Assembly: GCF_014960965.1 (NCBI RefSeq)
Contig: NZ_CP063169.1
Location: 3,815,581-3,879,580 of the forward strand
Source of the DNA: Ruania alkalisoli
Lineage (GTDB): Bacteria; Actinomycetota; Actinomycetes; Actinomycetales; Beutenbergiaceae
Length of the DNA: 64,000 nucleotides
Direction of reading: 5' to 3'
The first letter of the stretch is position 1, and each line of letters begins with the position of its first letter. The notes beneath the pieces are model-generated. The model was not told where the DNA came from. It did no database searches and was given only the letters and a program-made list of their open reading frames with translations. Position numbers and translations under genes: made by a program. Below are positions 1 to 9,063 of the stretch, piece by piece.

Positions 1-99
1 ACCGGAGGCGAGCCGCCCAGCATCCGGGCATCCCAGGCCCCTAGCCCCAGTCATCACCGAAGATGACAGGACGTTCGGCCGCCTTGCCATGGGGGCTCC

Positions 100-798
100 T
101 CAGCCAGGGTCCTGCTCGTCGTGGTGGGCGGCGCGGAACCGTTCCAGTCGGGCACGCGCCCCTTCCAGGTGGTCGACCAGCTCACGCTCGGCCGCCGCAA
201 CGTCCCCGGCCCGGACGCGCTCCAGGATCAGCCGGTGCGAATCGGCCGACGGATGCAGGTCTCGGTCCTGCGACGTGGCCACCTCGAGCAGGGCGGCGAA
301 TGTGGGCCGGTACCCGTTCCACACCCGCAGCAGCCTGCGGTGCCCGGCCACGTGATACAGACTGGTGTGGAACGCGAGATCCGCATGGGCGAAGGCCACG
401 GCATCGCCGTCGTCGGCCGCCTGATCCAGTTCAGCCAGCCGGTCCTCGGCGGGGCTCCAGACAGGGTCGGCGGCGGCTGCGCACTCGCGCAGCGCGAACG
501 TCTCCAGCGTGCGCCGCAGGGAGAACAGCTCGACGAGGTCCTCAGCCGTCAGGCCCACCACGGACAACCCCCGCCCCTGAACGGCCACCAGCCCTTCGGA
601 CTGCAGCGTCCCGAGTGCGTCGCGGACCGGACCGCGGCTGACGCCGAAGTCGGCCGAGAGGCTCGCTTCCACCAACCGGTACCCGGCCGGCAACTGACCG
701 GTCACGATGAGCAGCCGCAACCGTGCGGCAACCTGATCGCCGAGTGCGTTGCGCTGCACCGGGGCAATGGTCACGCCAGTGCCGTCCAGGGCGCTCAT
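100..798 (-). CDS. GntR-family transcriptional regulator with FCD domain
   Basis: A 232-aa DNA-binding regulator. Residues about 12-80 form the GntR winged helix (recognition segment around FGVSRGPVRDAL). Residues about 90-215 form the all-helical FCD effector domain, with conserved D/H positions such as AFAHADLAFH and the later SADSH. FCD members usually bind small organic acids or sugar acids and repress the genes beside them. The ATG at 798 lies inside the stop region of the upstream BNR gene (4-base overlap), so this is the last gene of a three-gene minus-strand operon after the sulfatase and the BNR protein. Its likely targets are the two palindromes in the divergent promoter region near 3417-3475. 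Family assignment is firm; the ligand is unknown. Confidence 0.9.
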   Translation of the reverse strand: MSALDGTGVTIAPVQRNALGDQVAARLRLLIVTGQLPAGYRLVEASLSADFGVSRGPVRDALGTLQSEGLVAVQGRGLSVVGLTAEDLVELFSLRRTLETFALRECAAAADPVWSPAEDRLAELDQAADDGDAVAFAHADLAFHTSLYHVAGHRRLLRVWNGYRPTFAALLEVATSQDRDLHPSADSHRLILERVRAGDVAAAERELVDHLEGARARLERFRAAHHDEQDPG

Positions 799-1958
799 GA
801 GGTACTGGGGAGCCGGCTGCGGAAGTCGGCGAACCGGTGGAAGGTCAGGTAGTTGCTGTCGTGGAAGTTCTCGGCGCTTCCCTCGGAATCCTCATACGCC
901 GTCCGGGAGACGAAGAGGATGTCCTCACCCTCGACCACCCAGTCCACGTACTGGAAGCCGTGGTCGACGTCGTCCTCATGCTCGAGTAAGACTGCACCCA
1001 CCTGCCACGTGCGCAGGTCCGGCGACGTCACGTGGCACAGCACATGCCGCCCACGCAGTCCCTTGGCAGCACGTTCGGGGTGAGGCACATGGTTGACCAG
1101 CGAGTGGTAGCGCCCAGTGGGCTCGTCCCAGCGGATGGTGAACTTCGAGATGCCGCCGGGCATCGGCACCAAGTCGACCTCCGGGTCGAAGGTCATCGGA
1201 CTGTCCGGGGTCGGCACACGCAACAGCGCGCTGTAGACGTGGTTCCCGGTACCGGGCTCGTCTACCCGCATCACGTTCATCATCTGACCATCGGACCCGA
1301 CGACGGCATTGCCCTCCAACCATGCGTTCATCGTCCCGCCGAGCCAGCTCGGGTCGACCGCCTGAAACGGTGTGCTGGTCCAGTTTCTTGCGTCGAGCAG
1401 GTCCGAACCCACGGGGGCGGAGAACATCCCGGCACGGAAGGACCGACCCCACCGGCTCGTGTCTGTCACATCTTCGATGGCGCGCCACCAGCGCCCCTCA
1501 TGCTCGAGGACCGGCGTGGGTGCGGTGTGGAAGGTCCCGGACTTGATCAGGCCGTTCGCCTCGTCGGTGGGCTCGGTCCAGGTGTGCCCGCCGTCGTCGG
1601 AGCGGCGGATCACGACGTTCCCGTACTGCCGGCTCGCCCCGATCGTCCAGACACTGCCTCCTGCGAGAAACAGCGTGCTCCAGAACTGGCCGGTTACGGT
1701 GGCGCGGTGGGTCCAGGTGGCGCCCTGGTCGGTGGAGCCGTAGATCATCTGGGTGTCGAAGTTCGTCCCCGGCCCGAACAGGTCATGGCCGGCGAGATAG
1801 TCGCCGTCGGGTAGCACGACGATCGACGGTGAGCCGACGTAGGCACGGCTGCTGGCCGGCGAATGGCCGACGACGGTTCCGGGGACGGTGGTGGCGACGG
1901 TCAACGGATACTCCTGGAAGTCTCGGGTGTGATGGGCTGGGGGTGCGGCGCTGGTCAC
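795..1958 (-). CDS. Asp-box (BNR/sialidase-fold) glycan-active protein
   Basis: A 387-aa protein with a six-bladed beta-propeller (sialidase-type) look. Two clear Asp boxes of the form SxDxGxTW are visible at residues 75-82 (STDQGATW) and 120-127 (SDDGGHTW). The C-terminal part ends in an FHDSNYLTFHRF segment that I associate with sialidase-family proteins found next to sulfatases. I do not see a convincing N-terminal RIP motif, so true sialidase activity is not established; another exo-glycosidase or a non-catalytic propeller is possible. No signal peptide is visible, so it probably acts in the cytoplasm on imported oligosaccharides. The GTG start overlaps the stop of the sulfatase gene (GTGA), showing translational coupling. 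Confidence 0.75.
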   Translation of the reverse strand: MTSAAPPAHHTRDFQEYPLTVATTVPGTVVGHSPASSRAYVGSPSIVVLPDGDYLAGHDLFGPGTNFDTQMIYGSTDQGATWTHRATVTGQFWSTLFLAGGSVWTIGASRQYGNVVIRRSDDGGHTWTEPTDEANGLIKSGTFHTAPTPVLEHEGRWWRAIEDVTDTSRWGRSFRAGMFSAPVGSDLLDARNWTSTPFQAVDPSWLGGTMNAWLEGNAVVGSDGQMMNVMRVDEPGTGNHVYSALLRVPTPDSPMTFDPEVDLVPMPGGISKFTIRWDEPTGRYHSLVNHVPHPERAAKGLRGRHVLCHVTSPDLRTWQVGAVLLEHEDDVDHGFQYVDWVVEGEDILFVSRTAYEDSEGSAENFHDSNYLTFHRFADFRSRLPSTS

Positions 1959-3397
1959 GCCACGGTGTTGTGGGGACGTCGTTCGCCTCCGCGCGGCCCG
2001 GCTCGCCAGTGTTGGCGGACCTGCCAGTCGAGCAACGTGGCCGTGAGGTCGGCCCGGACATCGGCCAACGCCGGGTCCTCCCAGAGGTCGGCGTCTTCGC
2101 CTGGATCGGCCTCCAGATCGAACAGCTGCCCGTCGGGCGCGACGGGGTCGTGGTAGCGCACGAGCTTGTGGCGGCCCGAGCGGATCATGGTGGCCAGCAG
2201 CGGGGGGTCGAAGTAGGTGATCGATCTCCCGACGGCGACCCCTCCGTTGCGATAGGAGGAGGCCACGAAGGCATGGGGTTCAGTCTCGCCACTGGCGAGC
2301 AGGCGCAGGTCGAGCACGTTCTCCAGGTCGCCATGGTCCAAGCCGGCCGCACTGAGAACGGTTGCGGCTATGTCGGTCGGCAGGACAGGCTCGGGCACTC
2401 GGACGCCGTCGGGAACCTCGCCCGGATGACGGATGATCAGCGGAACCCTGACGCAGGACTCGTAGAAGAAGGCACCCTTGGTCATGCGCCCGCGGTCACC
2501 GAGCATCTCACCGTGGTCGCCGGTGACGATGACCAGGGTGTCCTCGGCAATGCCGAGTTCGTCGATGCGATCCAGCACCCGGCCGATCTCGGCGTCGAGC
2601 AGCGCGATGGAGGCGTGGTAGCCAACTCTGGCCGCCTCCAGGTCACCGCCGGCGACGTGCGCGGCCACGGTCTTGGAGTCGATCTCCCGCTGCAGACCAC
2701 CGGGGATGCGTTCCGGCACCGGACGAACCGGAGGCAGGTCGCCCACGTGGGCGGCGAACTCCTCCGGGTAGTCGTCGAAGGGGTTGTGCGGGTCGAAGAA
2801 GCCGAGGTAGGCGAGGAATGGCTGCTGGGCTGCGGTGGTCTCGTCGATGAAGCCAAGGGCGCGATCGGCGATCCAGTGGCTCATGTGCACCTCGCGGGGG
2901 TAGTGCAGTACGCCGCGCCCCTCGGTGCGCAGCCGCTCCCGGAACTCCGGGTCCTTCTCGGCGAGCCAGGCGTCATAGGCGTGCAACGGAGACTCCATGT
3001 CGAGGCTGGCCTCGTTGCACCATTCATAGACGTCGAATCCGTCGCCCGGGTGGCGGTGTTCAGCCTCGTCGGCGCGGCCGCTGACGTGCAGTTTGCCGAA
3101 CAGTCCGGTGCGATAGCCGACCTGGCGGAGGCGTTCGGTGAATAGCCCCTCGGACTCGGGAAGTGTGTCGTAGAGCTTCTCCACCCCGTGCTCGGCCACG
3201 TGCTTGCCGGTGAACATACTCGCCCGGCTCGGCGTGCACAGTGGCGAGGTGCAGTAGGCGGCGTCGACGACCGCACCCTGCTGCGCCAATCGATCCAAGT
3301 TCGGCGTATGACCGGCCTCGAAGCCATAGCAGGCGAGGGTGTCGAAGCGCTGCTGGTCGGTGACCACCAGAACGATGTTGGGACGGTCGGATGCCAC
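1955..3397 (-). CDS. Sulfatase (formylglycine-dependent)
   Basis: A 480-aa type I sulfatase that hydrolyses sulfate esters. The formylglycine motif CxPSR is present as C54-T-P-S-R58. An N-terminal metal-site segment (VLVVTDQQR, D14) and a C-terminal GDHGEMLGDRG metal/active-site segment are also visible. The TDQQ form, with one Asp rather than DD, occurs in cytosolic-type sulfatases. No signal peptide is seen, so it is likely intracellular. Start is GTG at 3397, preceded by a GAGGGAG ribosome-binding site. It is the first gene of a minus-strand operon with the BNR protein and the GntR regulator, and is divergent from a secreted beta-helix protein, which suggests desulfation of oligosaccharides released outside. 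Activation would need a formylglycine-generating enzyme, not present in this window. Confidence 0.92.
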   Translation of the reverse strand: MASDRPNIVLVVTDQQRFDTLACYGFEAGHTPNLDRLAQQGAVVDAAYCTSPLCTPSRASMFTGKHVAEHGVEKLYDTLPESEGLFTERLRQVGYRTGLFGKLHVSGRADEAEHRHPGDGFDVYEWCNEASLDMESPLHAYDAWLAEKDPEFRERLRTEGRGVLHYPREVHMSHWIADRALGFIDETTAAQQPFLAYLGFFDPHNPFDDYPEEFAAHVGDLPPVRPVPERIPGGLQREIDSKTVAAHVAGGDLEAARVGYHASIALLDAEIGRVLDRIDELGIAEDTLVIVTGDHGEMLGDRGRMTKGAFFYESCVRVPLIIRHPGEVPDGVRVPEPVLPTDIAATVLSAAGLDHGDLENVLDLRLLASGETEPHAFVASSYRNGGVAVGRSITYFDPPLLATMIRSGRHKLVRYHDPVAPDGQLFDLEADPGEDADLWEDPALADVRADLTATLLDWQVRQHWRAGPRGGERRPHNTVA

Positions 3398-3416
3398 GGC
3401 GCTCCCTCGCAGTCGA

Positions 3417-3426
3417 CGGTTAACCG
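3417..3426. promoter_or_regulatory. Palindrome downstream of the sulfatase -10
   Basis: CGGTTAACCG is a perfect 10-base palindrome. It lies just downstream of the proposed minus-strand -10 and shares the GTTAAC core with the larger palindrome at 3460-3475. It is a candidate second operator for the GntR regulator encoded at the end of the operon. Confidence 0.5.
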
Positions 3427-3427
3427 A

Positions 3428-3456
3428 ACCGTATCGTCTTCAGTTGATCGTCGCAA
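3428..3456 (-). promoter_or_regulatory. Predicted promoter of the sulfatase operon
   Basis: Read on the minus strand, TTGCGA (3456-3451) is followed by a 17-base spacer and TACGGT (3433-3428). The fit to sigma-70-type boxes is moderate. Position and flanking palindromes support it; no experimental evidence. Confidence 0.4.
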
Positions 3457-3458
3457 CG

Positions 3459-3486
3459 TTGACAGTTAACTGTCATCGGTTATCGT
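3459..3486 (+). promoter_or_regulatory. Predicted promoter of the beta-helix gene
   Basis: A perfect -35 box TTGACA (3459-3464) is followed by a 16-base spacer and TATCGT (3481-3486), about 40 bases before the ATG. The palindrome at 3460-3475 overlaps the -35 box, which would allow repression by steric blocking. Confidence 0.55.
3460..3475. promoter_or_regulatory. 16-bp perfect palindrome, candidate GntR operator
   Basis: TGACAGTTAACTGTCA is a perfect palindrome in the divergent region between the sulfatase operon and the beta-helix gene. It overlaps the plus-strand -35 box and lies just upstream of the minus-strand -35. The FCD regulator at 100-798 is the obvious candidate binder. Confidence 0.6.
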
Positions 3487-3525
3487 AGGTCGCGTCCTAC
3501 TTCAACGACGAGGGAGCAGAAACCG

Positions 3526-5436
3526 ATGGACGACCACACGTCTCGGCGCAACATCCTGGGAGCAGGTCTCGCCGGCCTGGCTGCAAGCACTGCAGCCGTC
3601 ACACTGGGCGCACTACCAGCGGCCGCCGACCCCGGGAACGGCAATGGCAATGGCCATGGGAACGGGAACGGGAACGGCCAGGGCAACGGGAACGGCAACG
3701 GCGGAAATCCGCACGCAGGGAACTCCACGACGTCGTCGGTACTCAGCTGGGTGAGCATCCACGACTACAAGGATCAGGTCACCAATCAGGCAGACCCGGA
3801 GGAGGACTGGGACTGGACGGCTGCGATCCAGGCGGCGATCGATGAGAACGCCGGCCGTGTCATCTATTTCCCGAACAGCTCACCGCGCTACCTGGTGAGT
3901 GACTACATTGCCATGCGTTCGAACACGAGCCTGATCGGCGATGGCGATTCGCTCATCTACTTCACCATCCCGATCGAAGACACCGACGACATCCACGTGC
4001 GGGGCGGGTTCTTCCGGCTGCGCGAGCAGGCCGTGATGGACGACCCCACCGGCACCTTCTCCTACGACATCACCGTGCGCTCGCTGAGCTTCGAGTCCCT
4101 GGAGCAGCAGCGCAACGGCGTGTTCAAACTGGTCAACGCCCGCCGCGTGACCATCGCCGACTGCACCTTCGTCAACTGCGGAGCGGCGTTCGTCTGCCAC
4201 GAACTCGAGATGAACAACTCCTACGTCCGCGCCAACGCCGGCGAAAGCGGAGATCCCGCAGTGGAGGCCGGCTTCTCTCCCGATTCCACCGATGACCTCT
4301 GCGAAGACATCTTCTTCGTCAACAACCACGTCGACGGCGTCGAGTACTTCGTCATGGCGCTACGCCTGAACTTCGTCAAGCGCGCCGTCATCACCGGCAA
4401 CATCTGCCGGTTCGGTCAGATCTCCTGGTGGGGCGGCGGGGCCCGCAAGGGCGAGGGCGGAGAGAAGCACTTTCTGCGTCGCTGCCTGCAGTTCACGATC
4501 GCGAACAACTACCTGCACCAGAACAACGGCGCGATCTACGGAAACAACGGCTCCGAGATCACCGTCACGGGCAACATGTGCGAATACTCCATCGATACCG
4601 CGATCGATATGGAGGGCTGCCAGAATTTCACCGTCGACGGTAATACAGTGAAGTACGCAGGCAACTTCTGCTACAGCGTGTTTTATGGCTGCCGCAATGG
4701 TGTGTTCAGCAACAACGTCGCCATTCAGGGCCCAGCCGCAGCCAACATGGGCCCGGTGGGCCAGCAGAAGGGACTGGAGGTCTTCCGTCAGATCGCCAGC
4801 TTCGACGATGCCACACCGGAGCAGTACGCGATCCGCGGCAACACGTTCCGCTGGGACGGGGACACTGACTTCGGTGTGGTCCGCCTGGACAACTATGGCG
4901 ACGTCACCATCTCGGACAACTACTTCGAGAACGTGATCATCGACGGCGTCGCGGGGCACAGCAAAGCGAACCAGTCGTTGGTCAACAACGAGTTCCGGTT
5001 CACCAACGCCAGCTCGGCGAACGACGTCTACATCGCGCTCGGCCGACAGTCCGTGGGCGGGCGCAGTTGCCTGGTGCGGGATAATCGCATCCAGATCGAG
5101 AACGCCGATGCTGCCGCCATTCCCATCATGGTGATCCAGCACCGGTCTGACTCGGCCGCAATGAGCCTGATCGACCGGAACGTGATCGATGCGCAGACAG
5201 ACATCGCCATCGCGTACGGCGACCTGCGCACGGGTACCCGCAATGACGGTCAGGCCTTCACGATGCGCGAGAACGTCCTGGCGTCCGGCAGCATCGCCAA
5301 CCTCAGCCGAGGCGGGAAGACGGATGTGCTGCTCGAGAGCAACCGGGACTGGGACCTCGGGGAGGCCGCCTGGGTCGAGGAGCCGGACACTGAGCGCTAC
5401 ACGAGCCTGAAGACCGGCCTGTCCGTGATGGGCTAG
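3526..5436 (+). CDS. Tat-secreted right-handed parallel beta-helix protein (pectate-lyase-like)
   Basis: A 636-aa exported protein. A twin-arginine signal (SRRNILGAG, R7-R8, then a hydrophobic stretch and an AAADP cleavage region) is followed by a low-complexity Gly/Asn(/His/Gln) linker of about 30 residues (around 38-65). The rest starts with a pectate-lyase-superfamily-type segment (AAIQAAIDENAGRVIYFP) and continues as many short repeats with Asn ladders (NNYLHQNNGAIYGNN, DNYFENV). This is the pattern of a right-handed beta-helix as in polysaccharide lyases and GH28/GH110-type enzymes. The substrate cannot be read from sequence. ATG at 3526 with AGGGAG upstream. Neighbouring sulfatase and BNR genes suggest a sulfated polysaccharide. 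Confidence 0.8.
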   Translation: MDDHTSRRNILGAGLAGLAASTAAVTLGALPAAADPGNGNGNGHGNGNGNGQGNGNGNGGNPHAGNSTTSSVLSWVSIHDYKDQVTNQADPEEDWDWTAAIQAAIDENAGRVIYFPNSSPRYLVSDYIAMRSNTSLIGDGDSLIYFTIPIEDTDDIHVRGGFFRLREQAVMDDPTGTFSYDITVRSLSFESLEQQRNGVFKLVNARRVTIADCTFVNCGAAFVCHELEMNNSYVRANAGESGDPAVEAGFSPDSTDDLCEDIFFVNNHVDGVEYFVMALRLNFVKRAVITGNICRFGQISWWGGGARKGEGGEKHFLRRCLQFTIANNYLHQNNGAIYGNNGSEITVTGNMCEYSIDTAIDMEGCQNFTVDGNTVKYAGNFCYSVFYGCRNGVFSNNVAIQGPAAANMGPVGQQKGLEVFRQIASFDDATPEQYAIRGNTFRWDGDTDFGVVRLDNYGDVTISDNYFENVIIDGVAGHSKANQSLVNNEFRFTNASSANDVYIALGRQSVGGRSCLVRDNRIQIENADAAAIPIMVIQHRSDSAAMSLIDRNVIDAQTDIAIAYGDLRTGTRNDGQAFTMRENVLASGSIANLSRGGKTDVLLESNRDWDLGEAAWVEEPDTERYTSLKTGLSVMG

Positions 5437-5445
5437 TTCGCGACT

Positions 5446-5488
5446 GGGGTCGGGCGGGGCGTGGCACCGTACCTCGCCGCCCGACCCC
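5446..5488 (+). terminator. Hairpin after the beta-helix gene
   Basis: GGGGTCGGGCGG (5446-5457) pairs perfectly with 5477-5488 (12-bp GC-rich stem, 19-base loop), starting ten bases after the stop codon. No U tract follows, as is common for actinobacterial terminators. Confidence 0.6.
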
Positions 5489-5654
5489 TCGAAAGGAGAT
5501 GGGAGCACGTCACCAGAGGTCGGTTGGTCGAGGAGTACGCGTACGGGCCCGAGGACCTAGCGATCCGGTCCCACGGGTCCAAGGTTTGACCCTGACAACG
5601 CTAACGGGTGCAAACTTTCGGCCCCTGGGATGGTGTGGGGGCCACCCGAGGGTC

Positions 5655-7103
5655 TCACCCCACCGGCGGCCGCCGGCCGGACCACGGCAGTGCCTCCTCC
5701 AACGCCGCCGCGAGCGCGAGCAGCCGCTCCTCCGCACCCAACCCCGCCCCCAGGGCGACGCCGAACGGGAGGTCAGGGCCGCCGTCCGGGGAATCGGGCG
5801 CCCAGTGCACAGGCAGGGAGATCGCCGGCCAGCCGAGGATGTTCCAGGTACTGGTCCAGGGCGTGAAGGCACACTGCGCCCAGAAGTCACCCTCGGGGTC
5901 GGCGTCGTCACGGATGGACCCGATCGGCGCCGGCGGCTGCGCGAGCGTGGGCATACAGATCACATCGAACTCCACCCACGCGGTCGCGGTCTGCCGCGTG
6001 AGCCGCTGCCCGGCGCTGATCGCACCCGCGTAGGCGAGCCCGCTCACACCCCGCCCGCGCTCGCGCATCCACTGGGTCAGCGGCACCAGCAGGTGCTCAG
6101 CCTCCTCGGGCAGCGGCGCGCTCGCGGCCATCACCGACCACACGTCCAGGAACGGGGTCCACTCCTCGGCCGCGAACGGCACCGGCGCTTCGCTCACGTG
6201 GTGGCCCATCGCCTCCAGCGCCCGGGCGGTCTTCTCGACGGCGGCCCTCGCCTGCTCGTGCACCGGCGCCTCGGGCGTGATGAACGGTGTGGTCACGACT
6301 CCCACGCGCAGTCCCTGCTCGCGGCGTTCACAGGCGTCGAGGAAGGAGGTCTGCGGCCCCGGAAGCAGCGCCGAGTCGCCGGGCCACGGGGGGCTGAGGA
6401 GATCAAGTGCGAGGGCGGTGTCACGCACGTCCCGGGTGAGCACACCCTGCGTGGCCAGCGCCGGCCCGTCCACCCCGAACGGTCCGGTCGAGACCCGCCC
6501 GCGGCTGGCCTTGAGACCAACGAGCCCGCACGCACTGGCGGGGATGCGGATCGAGCCACCGCCGTCGCTGCCGTGCGCGATCGGGACGATCCGTGAGGCG
6601 ACGGCGGCCGCGGCGCCCCCGGAGGATCCACCGGCGGACCGGGTCAGGTCCCACGGGGTGCGGGCCGGGGGTGCGACCTCGGGCTCGGTGTAGCAGGGCA
6701 GACCGATCTCGGGGGTGTTGGTCTTGCCGATCATGACGGTGCCTGCCTCCCGGAATCGGATGACCAGGCCGTCGTCGACGGGGGCGACGAAACCGTCCAG
6801 GGCGGCGCTCCCGGCGCGCATCGGCACGCCGGCCACCATCGTCAGGTCCTTGATCGGCAGCGGCACCCCGAGCAGGGGATACGCACGGGCCACCTCCTCG
6901 GGTGAGGACTCCTCGAGGAGGCGAGCTGCGTCGTCGGCGTGGGCCCGGGCGAGATCGGGCGCGCGGGTGACGAAGGCACCCACCCGTTCGCTCAGCGCGT
7001 CGGCGCGGGCTTCGGTGTGGGCGAGCACCTCGGCGGGCGAGGTCTGGCGGGTGCGGATCGCGGTGGCGAGTTCACGGGCGGTCAGATCGTGCAGATCGGC
7101 CAT
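5655..7103 (-). CDS. Amidase (amidase-signature family)
   Basis: A 482-aa amidase-signature hydrolase. The Ser-cisSer-Lys triad is visible: K85 in PLPIKDLT, the cis-Ser in the AGGSSGG segment (about 160-161) and the nucleophile S184 in GSDGGGSIRIPAS. Family members cleave carboxamides; some are the GatA subunit of Glu-tRNA(Gln) amidotransferase. The absence of gatB/gatC neighbours and the longer divergent C-terminus argue for a stand-alone amidase of unknown substrate. Not in an obvious operon; the next minus-strand gene (7182-7820) lies 78 bases upstream. Confidence 0.88.
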   Translation of the reverse strand: MADLHDLTARELATAIRTRQTSPAEVLAHTEARADALSERVGAFVTRAPDLARAHADDAARLLEESSPEEVARAYPLLGVPLPIKDLTMVAGVPMRAGSAALDGFVAPVDDGLVIRFREAGTVMIGKTNTPEIGLPCYTEPEVAPPARTPWDLTRSAGGSSGGAAAAVASRIVPIAHGSDGGGSIRIPASACGLVGLKASRGRVSTGPFGVDGPALATQGVLTRDVRDTALALDLLSPPWPGDSALLPGPQTSFLDACERREQGLRVGVVTTPFITPEAPVHEQARAAVEKTARALEAMGHHVSEAPVPFAAEEWTPFLDVWSVMAASAPLPEEAEHLLVPLTQWMRERGRGVSGLAYAGAISAGQRLTRQTATAWVEFDVICMPTLAQPPAPIGSIRDDADPEGDFWAQCAFTPWTSTWNILGWPAISLPVHWAPDSPDGGPDLPFGVALGAGLGAEERLLALAAALEEALPWSGRRPPVG

Positions 7104-7181
7104 GGCACGAGCCTACGCGCCGAGCCACGTTCCAGGCACGGATGGCGGTGGGAACGTCGGTTCGTGTGCATGGCAGGGTGA

Positions 7182-7820
7182 TCAGGCGATCCCGGGGCGA
7201 GATGCACGTGAACGCCGCACGTACCACCAGACCCCGCCACCGACGACCATCCCGACCCCGAGCATCCCCAGTCCGATCGCCAGGAACACTCCGAACACGG
7301 TGCCGAACAGTCCGGAGAAGAAGGCAGGCAAGTCGTCACCCTCGGTGACGACGGCGGTAGCCCACGGGGTGGAGTCCGGGTTGGCGAGCTCTGGGACGTC
7401 GATCGTGTACTCACCGGCGACGCTCGTACGGAAGGTGTGCACACCTTCCGCGGAGACCCCTCCGATGGTGGAGGTGCTGGCCGGGGCGGGGAGCCCGGGC
7501 AAGATCGTGCCCATCGCGTCGGTGACCGTCGGGTCCTCGCTGAGCGCAGCGGTGGCGTTGCTCGGGAACGCGAGGTAGACCGTGTACGCGGTGTCGGTCT
7601 CCAGGGTGAGGGTCACACTGCCAGGCACATCGGTGCCGCCGACCGCGTCCGGCCCCGGTGAGCCGTCGGAGTCGACGATCCCGAGCGGGAGCACCGAGAG
7701 GAACAATCGCACCACGAACACCGCGAGCACCGCGGTGACGACCAGCAGACCGATGCCACCGAAGGTGAGGATCTTCGGGCCGGTGGTCGAGGTCTTCGCG
7801 GGCGGGGCAGGGTAGGTCAC
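7182..7820 (-). CDS. Membrane protein with two transmembrane segments, unknown function
   Basis: A 212-aa protein that I do not recognise. It has an N-terminal transmembrane helix (about residues 17-45, starting ILTFGGIGLLVV), an extracytoplasmic region of about 110 residues rich in Thr/Val and predicted beta, and a second transmembrane helix near the C-terminus (FLAIGLGMLGVGMVVGGGVWW) followed by a basic RRSRAS tail. The GTG start at 7820 has a GGAGG only one or two bases upstream, an unusually tight spacing, so initiation may be weak. Actinobacteria have many such two-TM proteins; no function is proposed. Confidence 0.7.
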   Translation of the reverse strand: MTYPAPPAKTSTTGPKILTFGGIGLLVVTAVLAVFVVRLFLSVLPLGIVDSDGSPGPDAVGGTDVPGSVTLTLETDTAYTVYLAFPSNATAALSEDPTVTDAMGTILPGLPAPASTSTIGGVSAEGVHTFRTSVAGEYTIDVPELANPDSTPWATAVVTEGDDLPAFFSGLFGTVFGVFLAIGLGMLGVGMVVGGGVWWYVRRSRASRPGIA

Positions 7821-7998
7821 TCCTCCACGCTAGCCCGTGCCACTGTCAGCGCCCATGGGTAGCAGTTCCCGACGACAGGATCGTCCACCACCACCCGGCC
7901 CGTTCCACCTTCCATTCCCCTGCCTGGCCGGAATCGGACGACGACCCGGACCCTTGATAGCGTTCCACTATCTGGACAACCCAGGAGGAACGCCAAGA

Positions 7999-9054
7999 AT
8001 GAAGGCCCTGTACAAGACCGGCCCCCACCCCGGGCTGGAGCTCGTCGAGCGACCCGAGCCCGAGCCCGGCCCGCACGAGGTGAAGATCCGTGTGCACACC
8101 ACCGGCATCTGCGGCACCGACCTGCACATCCTCGACTGGGATCACTGGGCCGCCTCGATGGTGACGTCCCCGCTGATCCCCGGGCATGAGTTCTACGGTG
8201 AGGTCGTCGCGGTCGGAGACATGATCCACGACGTCGAGGTGGGTGAGCTGGTCTCCGGTGAGGGGCACATCGTGTGCGGAATGTGCCGCAACTGCCGGGC
8301 CGGCCGGCGGCAATTGTGCATCCGGACCATCTCGGTCGGCGTGCAACGCGAGGGCGCCTTCGCCGAGTACGTGGTGATCCCGCAGGAGAACGTGTGGTCA
8401 CACACCCGCGAGGGAGGCCACGCCGTCAGCCCGGAGCTCGGCGCGATCTTCGACCCCTTCGGCAACGCAGTGCACACCGCGCTGAAGTTCCCGGTGGTCG
8501 GCGAGGATGTGCTGATCACCGGCGCCGGGCCGATCGGACTGATGGCGGCGGCGGTGGTGCGCCACGCCGGTGCCCGCTACGTCGCCATCACCGACGTCTC
8601 CCCCGAGCGGCTGGCACTGGCCGAGAAGATGGGCGTGGATCTGGCGCTGAACGTCTCCACCACTCCGGTCAACCGTGCCGAGGAACTGCTGCACCTGCGG
8701 GAAGGCTTCGACGTCGGGCTGGAGATGTCGGGCCACCCCAGCGCCCTGCCGGAGATGATCACCGTGATGAACCACGGCGGGAAGATCGCCATCCTGGGGC
8801 TGCCGAGCGAGCCGATCGACATGGACTGGTCGCTGGTGGTCACCCAGATGCTGACACTGCAGGGGATCTACGGGAGGGAGATGTTCGAGACGTGGAACGC
8901 GATGAGCTCGATGCTGCAGACCTCCGAGTGGCTGCTCGACGCCGTCACCTCGGTGGTGACCGACCGGCTCCCGGCGTCGCAGTGGGAAGCGGGGTTCGCG
9001 GCCGCGAAGTCGGCCACGAGCGGCAAGGTCGTGCTGGACTGGACGAGGTTGTGA
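7999..9054 (+). CDS. tdh: L-threonine 3-dehydrogenase
   Basis: A 351-aa zinc-dependent medium-chain dehydrogenase that oxidises threonine to 2-amino-3-ketobutyrate with NAD. Catalytic-zinc ligands C38 and H63-E64 are present ([13 protein letters not shown]), as are the structural-zinc cysteines C93, C96, C99 and C107. The Rossmann glycine motif is [10 protein letters not shown]. The start is placed at 7999 because AGGAGG sits at 7983-7988; an open frame extends further upstream but lacks a ribosome-binding site. It is nine bases from the KBL ligase gene, forming the standard two-step threonine-to-glycine operon. A short GATAG-N7-CTATC repeat at 7956-7972 lies upstream. Confidence 0.95.
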   Translation: MKALYKTGPHPGLELVERPEPEPGPHEVKIRVHTTGICGTDLHILDWDHWAASMVTSPLIPGHEFYGEVVAVGDMIHDVEVGELVSGEGHIVCGMCRNCRAGRRQLCIRTISVGVQREGAFAEYVVIPQENVWSHTREGGHAVSPELGAIFDPFGNAVHTALKFPVVGEDVLITGAGPIGLMAAAVVRHAGARYVAITDVSPERLALAEKMGVDLALNVSTTPVNRAEELLHLREGFDVGLEMSGHPSALPEMITVMNHGGKIAILGLPSEPIDMDWSLVVTQMLTLQGIYGREMFETWNAMSSMLQTSEWLLDAVTSVVTDRLPASQWEAGFAAAKSATSGKVVLDWTRL

Positions 9055-9063
9055 GGAGCACCG

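Noticed and set aside
795-1958. Calling the BNR protein a sialidase
   Set aside because: Asp boxes are present, but I see no RIP-type active-site motif, so the specific activity is not claimed.
5655-7103. GatA of the Glu-tRNA amidotransferase
   Set aside because: Amidase signature fits, but gatB and gatC are absent and the context is not translational.
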